64,000 nt of DNA from Aricia agestis. Lineage: Eukaryota > Arthropoda > Insecta > Lepidoptera > Lycaenidae. Shown piece after piece: positions 33,435-45,107 of the stretch; the first letter of the stretch is position 1, and each line of letters starts with the position of its first letter. The stretch lies in contig NC_056428.1 in the NCBI RefSeq assembly GCF_905147365.1, positions 7,284,001 to 7,348,000 on the forward strand, read 5' to 3'. The notes beneath the pieces are model-generated. The model saw only the letters and a program-made list of their open reading frames with translations. It made no database searches and was not told the origin of the DNA. A program made the translations under genes and the position numbers.

Positions 33435-33927
33435 TGTTACGTGCTAGGGTTCGAGGATTTGGAGAGAAAGACCTGCTGACTCTCTTGAAGACTTTATTCA
33501 CTAAGTCTAGGTAACACAAGCACACACTATGTCACAACACTTAGCACTAAGTCCAAACACTAATCACTAGGTTCAATCACTAAGCACTATCACTGTCCTA
33601 GGTCGTCGCCAAGTCGCAGGTTCACTGGTTAACTCACTGTTGATCGCTTGTTTTCACTCCGAAGTCGTCTTCCTGATAGCTCGAATCGAACTGAATTATC
33701 AGCCCGACTGTCTGCGACTATTTATACGGGCCGGATCGAATCTCAGAATTCTCCGGAATATCCCAGAATAAACCCGATATGCGTAACCAAGTATGGGATA
33801 TTTCTAGAAAATACTCGTAGGTACACCTAACGCCATCTAGTATCGAGTAGGGGATTTATGTTATATTCTGTGTTGCCCTGATCAGTTTCGCTGGACCGCC
33901 GCTAGATGGCCCTGTGTGTCCGTAACA
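33435..33927 (-). mobile_element. Solo LTR (493 bp) with ATAT duplication
   Basis: The ends are TGTTACG...CGTAACA, flanked by ATAT at 33431-33434 and 33928-33931. On the minus strand a TATA box (CCGTATAAATAG, about 33716-33727) is followed by AATAAAGTCTTCAAG (about 33488), giving a U3-R-U5 order. No internal sequence remains. A 4-bp duplication and this layout suggest a Ty3/gypsy-type element. The solo state implies LTR-LTR recombination. Confidence 0.8.
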
Positions 33928-33966
33928 ATATGTTTATAAGATTGTAAATACCGCGAGATTGTAATA

Positions 33967-34094
33967 TTTTTTTTTATGAAATAAGGGGGCAAACGAGCAT
34001 ACGGGTCACCTGATGGAAAGCAACTTCCGTCGCCCATGGACACTCGCAGCATCAGAAGAGCTGCACGTGCGTTGCCGGCCTTTTAAGAGGGAAT
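33967..34094 (-). repeat. SINE 3' fragment, inverted
   Basis: T run, then ATGAAATAAGGGGGCAAACG, then GGCCTTTTAAGAGGG. This is the reverse complement of the 3' 120 bp of the SINE at 1494-1833, truncated at its 5' side. Confidence 0.8.
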
Positions 34095-35046
34095 AAAAAG
34101 AAAAAAATAATTAAATCGGTTTACAAACGGCGGAGTAATAGTTAAGCACAAATAAAAAACGAACATAACACCTCCTCTATTTTGAGAGTCGGGGAAAATT
34201 GTAGCGTATGTGTTATTATAATGTATAAGCTATATTATTGTGAAGTTTCGTTAAAAGCCGTTCAGTAGTTTTTGAGGAAAAGAGTAACAAGCATCCATAC
34301 ATCCATAAAAACTATCTCCTTTATAATATTACTAGCAGTCCCGACAAACGTTGTTTTGCCATATAAAGTATTTCGCCCATATTATTTTATTGAAGTGACT
34401 AAATAAGTATAGAACCATGGCAACGTCCATCGCTATCGCGTCGCACAAACAAAGTATGGGCGCCGTGAGCCGTCAGTCTCGAGTTGTAATAATTTACTAT
34501 AATTTTTTCAACAAATGCACTTATCAATATAAAAAGTAGCCACTAGCCAGTAGCCTATTCTCAGACAGATATATTATATATTATATATTATTATTATTAT
34601 TATAAAGGTAAAAATCAGTAAAGTAGTTTCGGAGGAGTACGGTAACTAACATTGTGACAAAACATCATTCATTATGAGACCACCTACTCGTCATTTTGAA
34701 TGAAATTCCTAAATTGTCATAGGACCTCCTCACTCGACCGCGGTCGGGCACAGACTATGGGTATGGGCCACGTGTAGATGCGTATTGCGTACCGCCAACG
34801 CTGGGCCATTCCCTTTGATGTGCGGCAGAAAAACCGACACCGTCGCCATCCCACGATCATCGCTGGCGCCATCAGCCATCCTACACCACTACCGTCCTCC
34901 ACACGCTGGGCCATCGTAATGGGCTACTCCGATGGGCCATCGTGTAGAGGCGCAAGGTATTTATAATATGGACCAGGTTGCCTGAATCAAATGGTATAAT
35001 AAAAATTAACAATTAAAAAATATATCGTACAAGGTTTTGTAGTGTA

Positions 35047-35154
35047 TGTCACACCTCCCTCCTATATAAGTTAGGGTAATTAATTATTAAGTTAGTTAAT
35101 AAAGATCCATTGCGACAAAAACATCTTTCATTTAAGTCTCCCAAGCCTGCACAT
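35047..35154 (+). mobile_element. Truncated LTR end and primer-binding-like site
   Basis: A TATATAAG box, AATAAAGATC and an end TCCCAAGCCTGCACA are followed by TGGCGACCCTGCC (about 35160), which looks like a tRNA primer-binding site. The same LTR end (CATTTAAGTCTCCCAAGCCT) recurs at about 35350-35413. These are remnants of one LTR element with its internal part mostly deleted. Confidence 0.5.
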
Positions 35155-35824
35155 TGCATGGCGACCCTGCCAGTGCTGCCTTGCGGCAGCGCTGCGCAGC
35201 AGGTACAGGGGCTATTGAAGTTAATTTAAATAAATAAATGGACTAAAATTATATTTTACGAAGATAAGACTGTTATTAAGTGAAAAGTGGAATTTAACAT
35301 TGACTCAAAAATGTGTGTGAAAATATGTACTGATAAAAATTAACGGCCGTTAGTTAGTTAATAAAAATCAGTCGCGACAAAAACATCTTTCATTTAAGTC
35401 TCCCAAGCCTGCACAGTTTTGTTTTTTGCTGTGTTAAAGAAAATCCCATTTCATAGTATGCTTCTTTATTGTTTCATTATTATAATTCATAATTCAGAAC
35501 ATTTCGTTCCACATTACATCATGTGTAGCAGTATCGAGTCCGTCATCAAGCCGAGTCGTGTGTTGACACAAGTACAAAATGCGAATAACATTTGAGCTTA
35601 AGTTTACACAAAAAATATTTTTTTATTACTTTAAGAACGCGTTTTCTCACGTTATTTTGCAGTTCTACTCTAAATTTTCGTTCATAATAATTTAAGTCCA
35701 TGATCTAGCCGAGTCGTTTGAGAGAGACATCGTTAGTCTGAGCGTCGTCATCGTTATAGCCGTAGCGTAAGCGTTGTCGTCGTTATAGGCGATGCCGTTA
35801 TAGTCTAGGCTATGTGATTATAGT

Positions 35825-38800
35825 CTAGGCGGAGGCGGGGGCGGCGGAGTTCGTAGTACCGGTAGTGCCGGTGGAGGCGGTGTCGCTGGGCTCGTTTATT
35901 TGCAGCCACGGCATACGGCGTTGTAGTTCTTGCCTGTAAGTTCGTATTTCTTGAGTATTGTAGGTAACTTTTATATTATATCTTAATATATATTATACGA
36001 GTACCTAGTAGTAGTTGTAGGTAGTCCCAATAAGCTAATTACAATATTTGGGCCCCAAGCTCTAGAGCAGACTCTTTTCTATATACGTTTACCCTGTAGA
36101 TTCAGCGTCTCATATAATAAAGTGATTGAATGATGAAGAACTATCAATAAAAATTAAATAAGCCAGGAACATTTCTCGTCTGGTTTCTTATAAAAATGAT
36201 TATGCTCATTTTTAGAATTGAAATTTATAAGATGCTTGTTATTTACCTATATTTAGGGTGACTGATTGCGTATACCCACGGATCGATACACGCCACGGCT
36301 TTGCACGTCACAGCAGGTATCATCGTCACCTGTAACATAATAATAATATTCATTAAACTTACACTTTTCGGTGAATTTACTTTCTATTAAATATAAGCTA
36401 AAGCCTATGATTAAATGAGAAACTCTCCTACGTACAATATAACGTTTATGAAGTGCTACGCAGAAACTACGGGGGGGGGCTACGTGTGTGCTACGCGGGT
36501 GCTACGAGGATGCTACGCGGGTGCTACGGGGATGCTACGCGGGTGCTACGGGGATGCTACGCGGGTGCTACGAGGATGCTACGCGGGTGCTACGAGGGTG
36601 CTACGCGGGTGCTACGGGGATGCTACGCGGGTGCTACGGGGATGCTACGCGGGTGCTACGAGGATGCTACGCGGGTGCTACGAGGATGCTACGCGGGTGC
36701 TACGAGGATGCTACGCGGGTGCTACGAGGATGCTACGCGGGTGCTACGAGGATGCTACGCGGGTGCTACGCGGGTGCTACGCGGGTGCTACGAGGATGCT
36801 ACGGGGATGCTACGCGGGTGCTACGAGGATGCTACGGGGATGCTACGCGGGTGCTACGGGGATGCTACGCGGGTGCTACGAGGATGCTACGCGGGTGCTA
36901 CGAGGATGCTACGCGGGTGCTACGGGGATGCTACGCGGGTGCTACGAGGATGCTACGCGGGTGCTACGGGGATGCTACGCGGGTGCTACGAGGATGCTAC
37001 GCGGGTGCTACGGGGATGCTACGCGGGTGCTACGGGGATGCTACGCGGGTGCTACGCGGGTGCTACGAGGATGCTACGCGGGTGCTACGGGGATGCTACG
37101 CGGGTGCTACGCGGGTGCTACGCGGGTGCTACGAGGGTGCTACGAGGATGCTACGTGGGTGCTACGGGGATGCTACGCGGGTGCTACGCGGGTGCTACGA
37201 GGATGCTACGGGGATGCTACGCGGGTGCTACGCGGGTGCTACGAGGATGCTACGTGGGTGCTAAGAGGAAAGAACTTCACTCAAAGTAAGTATATTAAAT
37301 TACTATTTTAGTGTGATTTTATCGATAGTTAATTGTGTCTAATAAATAATTATTGTTCTTATTCTTTATTCTCATTACTTAATATATTTTATTCGGATAT
37401 ATTTAACAAATTTTAGCCTGTCATAGGATACAAAATCTGTAGACGTTATGTTTAATATCTTGCAATCATTCAACATACCCCAGGTGTCAACAAGTTCTGG
37501 TCTCCGAAGGCCCCTATCAGCGCCATGACGCCGTAGGGTGTCCACGAGGCGACGAACAGGAAGCAGACGGTGAGCGCCGCCTTCGCTATCCTGATCTCGG
37601 CGGACTCCGCGCCCGCGTTCTGGTTCGAGCGCAGAGAGTCCACGTTCATTTTCTTCGCTTGTTCCCTGTTTTAGTTTAAGTTTGTAGTATTACTTATTAC
37701 TTTGTAGTTAAACTTACAAATAATAAAAACTAAGTTAAACCATTATTTTTTTTCCAGCTACATCGAAGCAAAAGAGGTTTTCTATCAGAGAAATTGATTC
37801 CTATAGGCAGATGGCCCATGTACGTAAGAGCGGCCTCTAAATCTATTCCCTGATTGTACTAGGTATGTTTTTTCCGTCGCAACTAAACTGCTGCTAATAA
37901 TATCTTAAGATTACCAGGAATTTTTTCTTCAGAGAATTTTATTTATTTATTAAGGCAAAAACAGCTTTTTACAAAAAATATTACAAATATGATTACAAAT
38001 AAACTTAAATTTTAAGGTAAATACCTTTTTACCAGTCCATTCTACTGTACTGCTCGAAATTAGATTAGCGCCTTCTTACCTATTACTTCTGTCAACTACA
38101 AGGTGCAGGCTTACCTCAGCGCAGCCTCGTGCGCGAAGACCTGTCGCACGATGCCACTGTAGAAGTATATGATCATGGTCATGGGGAACACGTAGCTGCA
38201 CAGAAAGATGCACCCCACGAACAGCTTCGTGTCGAACGTGTTGCTCAGGTAGTCGAACGTGCACGACGTCAAGTAACCCTCTGTTGGTTGACGGGGTGTT
38301 TTAAAAAGATCCGCGTTGAGAGGGCACCAAAGCTACGCGTCCACCGGGTCGAAATCGGAGCGTACGGTGCGGAGCGTCGTCATTTATAATTTATCAGGCG
38401 CAGGAATGACGTTTCAGTGCAGGCAGTACCGTAGAAATCAATACAAAGCAACAAATCCGTCTGCTGCGTACGCTCCGATTCCGATCCGGTGGACCCGCAC
38501 CTTTAGGACTTTGTTACTAGTAAACACTAGGGATCAGGTTGTCTTAATACTACGAGCTCTCGTAAGTTGATTTTGTTAGAAGTTGAACCTATTCATAAGA
38601 GGATACCATCAGGTTCAGCTAATAGATTGCTTTACAAGTTAAGACGACCTTTAACGTATGGAGCTGTTATAAGGGCTTGCTGCATATAGGAACTATTAGA
38701 GCGCGTTCAGACGTGCGTGTGTTCTAATATAGCGTATGGGAAAACACGCGCGCGGCACGCGCTGAATCCGCGTCGAACCCGCGCGCGTGCCTCGCACTTG

Positions 38801-41579
38801 TTTTCCCATACGCTCCAGCAGATCACACGCAGAACACGCGCACGTCTGAACGCGCTCTAAGAAGGGACAAGTAGCTGGGTAGCTCCACATGTTTTCATTT
38901 GCTTTAGAGTTAACACCGATACGGCTTCTTTAGCTGGTCTAAGTGATTAAGCGGCTTAAATCACTTTCTTAAAGAATTCTTTTTAAATTATTTAAAGTCG
39001 CGTGTTTATTTTTACTAATTTGTATTACAATTTTGAAATAATCGCGGTCTTAAGCGTGAGAAAACACACACTTATTTTCATTATAATCATTAAATATATC
39101 CGTAAAAAAAATAAAGAATAGAAAATTTCACAATACCTGGTACGTATCGTCCCCATACTTCGAACAGTGGCATCAAGGACCACGGCGTCGCGTAGATCCA
39201 TATACACGCGACCATCAGGATCGCCTTACCCTGCGACAGCCGCCCGTCTAGAGGACGGGTTATTGTGGAATGCCTATAAGAACGCTTAACGTTAAAATGA
39301 TATCTATACATATTATAAAACAAAGTAGCTTTTTTTCCCTCATATTGAAATAATGTTCCCTTTAATCTTTAAAACTACGCAACGGATTTTGATGATTCTT
39401 TCAGTGTTAGATAGCCCATTTATCGAGGAAGGCTATAGGCTATATTTTATTACGCTAAGACTAATAGGAGCGAAGAAATAGAGGAAAATGTGGAAAAAAC
39501 GGGGAAAATTATTTGAAAGGGCTAACTTGATCGCGCTAATCTCAGGAACTACTGGGCGGATTTGAAAAATTCTTTCAGTGTTAGATAGACCATTTATTGA
39601 GGAAGGCTATAGGCTATATTTTATCATACTAAGACTAATAGGAGAATGTGGAAAAAACGGGGGAAAATATTTGAAAGGGCTTATCTCGTGAACTACTGGA
39701 GCAATTTTTATGTTATTTGGCACATATAAGAAGTAGATCACGTGAAGGATCATAGGCTATCGATTTTAATCATTTTTTCAGTGGCTGTATATTTTATACC
39801 CGTGCGACGCCGGGGCGGGTCGCTAGTCTATAATATAGGCTTATTAATGAGAAAAAATCAAATGAAAAAGTGTCCAATGTCTATGAAGCTAAAGTTTGTA
39901 AAAGTTCGAGTTTATGGAGAGAATATTGTATTCGCTTAAATTAGGAAACTGATTAATAAATAAAACACCAAAATGTATTTAAAGTCCTGTTTTGCCTGGT
40001 GACATGCGTGTAGAGTTTCACACGCATATATCACCACGATGTTTTTTTTCTAACTTTGTGTTAGTAAATCATTAACACGAAGGACGCTCTACGCGATATA
40101 AACTTTGATCACAAAATGATTATAGTGATTATTCTACAAAAGTGCAAAGTTAGGCTAGGGCCTAGGGGAATTATAATATTTTTAAATGCTTTCTAGAGAA
40201 ATTAAGCCTACATAAAGTGATTAAAAGTTCTTCACCACTGCAAACCAAAATAATTTACATGGATACCTGCCTACAATTGTGGATCCCCATTTTTTATCAG
40301 GGCCAACATAGACCCCCGTCTAGTCTTGCGTGGACACCTGGACCACTTTGGGAATTTCTGCTCTAGTCTGACTTCTTTTTATGAAATACTCGTATACCTG
40401 TCGTACGCGATGCAAGCGTTGGTCATGCCAGCACCGATGCCGCTGTAGGAGCCCATTAGGGCGAATATCTTGCAGCCCAGGGCGCCCGTCGCAAAACCGC
40501 GCATTATACTGTTGTAGATGAAGATCGGTGCTTTTGCCATCATTATAAAGTCTAATATTGCTAGTTGTAGAATTAAAAGGTTGCTCGAGGTTCGGAGACT
40601 CTTTGTTCTGTAAGAAAAGTACGATTTAAATAAATTTCAAGGGTCAAAATTTAGGGTTCTCACGAAAAGTTTTATCTGAGAAAAGCAGCAATTTTATGTT
40701 TTTGAAAACAATTAACAAAAAAATCAACTTGTAGCCTAACTGTTTGCGTAGAATATACTTCAATATTATTTAAAGGTGAAGAAAACTTACGTGGCAAAAA
40801 TAAATATGACAAGGCCGTTCCCGATAAGTGCAGCTGCGGTGAAGAACGTGTATAGCAGCGCGAGGGCCGTGTGCGCGCTGGCGGGCGGCGCCGGGTACGA
40901 CAGCCAGTGTTCCGGCACCTGCGCCAGGTCCTCGCCCGTCAGACCCTCGCCCAGCATCTCTACGGCATCGCTTGATCTAAAAAAGTAAGCCTTCGCCATT
41001 TAAAAAGAGAAGAGATTTTGAAGCGTTGGCTGTTGCCGCTTAAAAAGATAAATAATAAATATTTCAAAATTGAAATAAAGTCCATTGGCTTGCTTAAATT
41101 TTAAAATCGAAATGAAATTCAGCGCGGAATTCTGAAGAATTTTCAGGAAACGTTCTAAGTTGATCTAAAAACTTTGCGGGTAGCTTGACTTGAAAAGAAG
41201 TCCAATTAAGTTAGTTTTCGAAAAGATTCATATCTATGGGAAACTAGCTGTCCCGGTAAACGTTGTTTTGCCATAAAATGATTTTCCCTGCCATAAAATG
41301 AAAGCAGGAAGCTTTTCTCTTGAAGTTTTTTCTGATTTTTTTCTATAGACCTCACGGAGCCCGGAAACTTTCCAACGAATGCAAAACCGTGAAAATCAGT
41401 TCGTGCGTTCTGGAGTTATAGCGTCAGGAAGAAAAAACCGACTTATTTTTATATATTAGATAAAATAAATACTTAAATATAAAAATATCATTGATATCAA
41501 TAAATGAAAGAAATAATGCGACATACCTTAATGGCGCGAAGTACGCACCGTAGAGGTGGTAGGTCTCGTTTTTGTCCAT
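35825..41579 (-). CDS. Rhabdomeric opsin, UV/Rh7-like class
   Basis: Eight exons on the minus strand: 41579-41527, 40976-40791, 40607-40398, 39273-39137, 38280-38115, 37665-37479, 36329-36247 and 35933-35825, giving 376 aa. All are GT-AG and all phases join. Seven TM segments are visible. N4 (NET) is a likely glycosylation site. C125 and C202 form the expected disulfide. E196 is the E181-type counterion. K105 (MMAKAPIF, TM2) is the lysine found in invertebrate UV and Rh7 opsins. K323 (TCKAVACIDPWVY) is the retinal Schiff-base lysine. EQAKKMNVDSLRSNQ is the usual arthropod Gq-coupling loop. The DRY motif is DRH (149-151). The C-terminus is Ser/Thr/Ala-rich. The TM2 lysine argues for short-wavelength sensitivity or the Rh7-type clade. 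I cannot place it more exactly without a tree. The gene is intact. Confidence 0.92.
36480..37263. repeat. 11-bp minisatellite, ~71 copies, in opsin intron 6
   Basis: Tandem 11-mers alternate mainly between GCTACGCGGGT, GCTACGAGGAT and GCTACGGGGAT, so a 22-bp higher-order pattern is common. Because 11 is not a multiple of 3, each frame cycles through the same 11-residue repeat every 33 bp. No stop occurs in any plus-strand frame, giving three overlapping long false ORFs. The array fills about two thirds of the intron between the TM6 and TM7 exons. Confidence 0.97.
38335..38499. mobile_element. MITE in opsin intron 4 (GCGTCCACCGG ends)
   Basis: GCGTCCACCGGGTCGAAATC at left is matched inverted by GATTCCGATCCGGTGGACCC at right. 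It begins about 55 bp upstream (minus-strand sense) of exon 5. A single related end lies at 10743-10794. Confidence 0.75.
38696..38860. mobile_element. MITE with TTAGAGCGCGTTCAGACGTG ends, opsin intron 4
   Basis: TTAGAGCGCGTTCAGACGTG at left and CACGTCTGAACGCGCTCTAA at right are near-perfect TIRs of about 30 bp. The centre is rich in CGCGCG and includes a second inverted pair (GTATGGGAAAACA / TGTTTTCCCATAC). Confidence 0.8.
39313..39826 (+). mobile_element. Helitron in opsin intron 3
   Basis: TATAAAACAAAGTAGC-type 5' body, then CTACGCAACGGATTTTGATG, two copies of the 175-bp monomer (TTAGATAGCCCATTTATCGA), and a 3' end GGCGGGTCGCTAG|T. Inserted in the intron between exons 3 and 4. Confidence 0.65.
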
Positions 41580-41641
41580 GTCTATGGGGGGAATCATACC
41601 ATGAGCAGCCCTCGGCAGTGTTCTCGGTCGCCCATACCACA

Positions 41642-41733
41642 GACTGACTGCTGCCAGACCTCGCTTCCACCCGTTTTTTATGTCATCTATCCGCTAATAA
41701 GATTACCTGGATTATCCGCCTATGATAGGATTA
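41642..41733 (-). promoter_or_regulatory. Putative opsin core promoter and homeodomain sites
   Basis: Read on the minus strand upstream of the ATG at 41579: a TAATN3ATTA palindrome (41695-41705, P3/RCSI-like) and two K50-type TAATCC sites (41709-41714 and 41728-41733). A TATA-like CATAAAAA (41675-41682) follows, and about 31 bp downstream an arthropod initiator TCAGT (41643-41647). P3/RCSI and Otd-type TAATCC sites are known elements of insect rhodopsin promoters. The 5' leader would hold a 13-codon uORF ending TGA before the opsin ATG. This is inferred from motifs only. Confidence 0.5.
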
Positions 41734-42353
41734 GTAACAGCTTTCGGAGCACAGATTTGTAGATATACGCTGCGCAAGCAAATATGATTAAATGTGATAT
41801 AATTAAAGGAAGCCTTAAATGTATTTTTTGTTTTGCTAGGTTCGAGTAGAAATTCCGATTCAGTTGCCATTGGGTTGGTTTAGAAAGCGGTCGGCGTCTC
41901 AGGTATTCTCTTAGTTCTATCTATAAAGTTAGCATTGACTTCAATATTAAGTTACACTAATTAAATTAATTTAAATGAAATACCTAACAACAACATTATC
42001 TACTAAAACTCATGATCTTTGATCATGAAACTCATTACTTAACTTTAATTGAATAAAGATTTTGACATAAACTTCTACTAATATTTTATTAAGAGGGCGC
42101 ATAAAGAAAAAAATCGCGAAGTTAGTTTTTTTAAATAACTCGATAAATATACAATATTAGAAAAATCCGCTAGTAGGTACCGTCCTTCGGTAATAAAATT
42201 TTATATTATTCATTCAACTAATGACTCATTTGAATGCACCGTTTTGAAAAGAAATAAAATATTCGTAAAATTAAATGCAATATATCTTTGTATTTTTTCT
42301 ATCGAGAAACTTTTAAGATATTGTGTTTTCGCTAGTACCTACGGACCATCTAT

Positions 42354-42377
42354 CTATCTATCTATCTATCTACCTTT
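42354..42377. repeat. (ATCT)n microsatellite
   Basis: About six uninterrupted copies of ATCT, next to a Helitron-like start TCTATATACTTATAATAAA. Confidence 0.8.
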
Positions 42378-42734
42378 CTATATACTTATAATAAAATCGT
42401 AGAGGTAAAATTTTTGTACATTGAAAATAAACTTGAAAAAACTAGTCAGAGGCATGTTAGAAGAGTAGTATAAATGACATTTTAACTGTTTTTCAAATTT
42501 TTGTTTCTCTGTCTGTTTGTCTGTTTGTACAGGCTAATCTTTGAATCCGTTGGACCGATTTCAATGAAATTTAGCATGATGATACCTTACATCTCTGGTC
42601 AACATCTTAGATACTTTTTTAACCGACTTTCAAAAACGGAGGAGTTAACGTTTACTTTGCTGTTTGTTGTCATATTTTTAAAATTCTTTTTTGTTGTATA
42701 AATTGCCCGAATTTAATACCATGTTTACAATAAA

Positions 42735-42840
42735 ATCAGCCAAATGCGAGTCGGACTCGCGCATGAGGGGTTCCGTACCGCTATAGAGAATAAATAAGCC
42801 AAAAGTTGTGTTTTTGTATGGGAGCCCCCCTTAAATTTGA
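42735..42840 (-). repeat. GGGTTCCG repeat, fragment
   Basis: AAATGCGAGTCGGACTCGCG and GGGGTTCCGTACC identify a reverse-oriented fragment of the repeat at 32525-33112. An adjoining CCTCCTCCTTTTTGGAAGTC repeat lies at about 42953. Confidence 0.55.
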
Positions 42841-43289
42841 ATTATATTCTAATTTTATTATTAACTAGCTGTTACCCGCGACTTCGTCCACGTCAACATA
42901 GTAAATAACAAAGATGGATAATCCGCTAACAAATATGAAAAAAGTAAAATATAACCTCCTCCTTTTTGGAAGTCGGTTATCAAGTAGCCTAAGTTACACC
43001 TTACTACATCAGCTATCTACCAAAAAAAAGTCCCGGCAAAATAGCTCCAGCCGTTTCAGAGATTATCCGGAACAAACAGACAGACACACAGACAAAAATT
43101 GTAAAAAATGTTGTTTTGGTGTATGTAGCGTAGGTATATAGATTCATATGCATGTAGTAAAAAACGGTTGTTTCAATATTACAAACAGACACTTCAATTT
43201 TATTTATATGTATAGATGTATAGATTATTAAAGTACTTACACATATAATTAAGGCTTCTGTGAAAATTTCAACTGCCTGCCTGTTGTCA

Positions 43290-44175
43290 TCTATACTATA
43301 ATATTATAATTCTGCAGAGTTTGTTTGTTTGTTTGTTTAAACGCACTAATCTCAGGAACTACTGGTCCGATTTGAAAAATTATTTTACTGTTAGATAGCC
43401 CATTGATTGAGGAAGGTTATAGGCTACATTTTATCACGCTAAGACTAATAGGAGCTAAAAAATAGAGGAAAATGTGGAAAAAAACGGGGGAAATTGTATG
43501 AAAGGGCTTATTTGAACGCGCTAATTTCAAGAACTACTGGTCCGATTTGAAAAATTCTTTCAGTATTAGATAGCCCATTTATCGAGAAAGGCTATGGGCT
43601 ACATTTTATCATGCTAAGTCTAATAGGAGCGAAAAAATAGAGGAAAATGTGGAAAAAACGGAGGAAATTATATGAAAGGGCTTATTTGAACGCGCTAATC
43701 TCAGGAACTACTGTCCTATTTGAAAAATTATTGCAGTGTTAGATAGCCCATTTATCGAGAAAGGCTAAAGGCTATATTTTATCTCGCTAAGACTAATAGG
43801 AGCTAAGAAATAGAGGACAATGTGGAAAAACGTGGGAAATTATATGAAAGGGCTTAATTGAACGCGCTAATCCAGGAACTACTGGTTCGATTTGAAAAAT
43901 TCTTTCAGTGTTAGATAGCCCATTTATCGAGAAAGGCTATAGGCTATATTTTATCACGCTAAGACTAATAGGAGCAAAGAAATAGAGGAAAATGTGGAGA
44001 AAACGGAGGAAAATTATTTGAAATTGCTTATTATCTTAAGAACTACTGGAGCAATTTTTATGTTATACGGCAAACGTGAAGAATAGACCACGTGAAGGAA
44101 CAAAGGCTATTTTTTGCGGAAAAATGTACGGTTGCGTGAAATTCCCAAATTGCGCAAGCAAAGCCGCGCGGAACA
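43290..44175 (+). mobile_element. Helitron with four tandem ~175-bp monomers
   Basis: 5' end A|TCTATACTATAATATTATAA. Monomer starts (GAACGCGCTAATCTCAGGAA type) fall at about 43337, 43514, 43689 and 43861. The 3' end reads AAGCCGCGCGGAACATCTA, where the usual CTAG is replaced by the start of the next Helitron. The monomers differ by several substitutions each, so the array is not brand new. Confidence 0.75.
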
Positions 44176-44306
44176 TCTATATATGTATAATAAAATCGTA
44201 GGAAAGTCAATTCTGTACATTGAAAATTTTTGTACAATAAATAATACTTGGGATGTGAATTGTGATCTACTATACTAACGCGGACGAAGTCGCGGGCAAC
44301 AGCTAG
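44176..44306 (+). mobile_element. 131-bp Helitron abutting the previous one
   Basis: TCTATATATGTATAATAAAA to CGCGGGCAACAGCTAG|T. It starts where the 43290 Helitron ends, so the two are head-to-tail. Confidence 0.7.
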
Positions 44307-45107
44307 TTATTGATATCGATCAAAAAGGCCAAGAAATCATGTTTTCTGTATGAGAGCCCCCTTAAATATTAATTTTATTTTGTTTTCAGTATTTGGTGTT
44401 ATAGCGGCAACAGATATACACAATCTGTAAAAAATTCAGAACTCTAGCTATAACGGTTCTTGAGATACCGCAACTTTTCCTAATATTCGTAAACGATTAT
44501 CCAAACCCTGGATGGATATTGACCACTGCGCACCTATCTCAATTCGTTACCGGCCATGGAAATTTTAAAGTCAAACTTTACGGATCTAAGTTCTACTAGC
44601 ATCGGTCGAGCACTGATATTATTATATTTTCTGTGTCAAATATGTAGGATAAATAAAACGAAGAATTATTCAACAATTGTAATAGACATCACAACAACCA
44701 TTTGGATCAAGTACAGCTACGGTATAATACATTAATATAATTTTTTTAAACAACCGAATTCTCAGTAAAATATTGTGCAAAACATTGTAAATGATTAGTG
44801 CTGAGCAAAGATCTGAAGATTACTGAAATCTCAAATCTAAAATATATGAATCAAGATATTAAATCAATATTTTCTTGAGAATTCCAGTTTTTTCATAAAA
44901 CCTGTGAGACAAGCATTCTCACTTTACATTATGTAAAAATCGTTAAATTATAAAGACTTTCGTTGATCAGACAACTTAAAATCACTTCATACGTTAACAT
45001 TTTCGCAGAATCACCATCAGCATAAATATTGGGTCTACTTATTAAAATATTAGTAGTCACCAAGATTTAGATTTTAAACACAGTGCCTCAGATCAAATAA
45101 CAAAACA

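Noticed and set aside
33435..33927. Plus-strand gene (ORF 33648-33830)
   Set aside because: The segment is a solo LTR with TSD; the ORF is incidental.
36480..37263. CRISPR-like array
   Set aside because: Units are 11 bp without spacers, in a eukaryotic intron. It is a minisatellite.
36415..37311. Three overlapping ORFs of 258-298 aa
   Set aside because: They are the minisatellite read in three frames; all encode the same 11-residue cycle. Not genes.
41556..41762. Plus-strand ORF of 68 aa
   Set aside because: Antisense to the opsin first exon and its promoter region.
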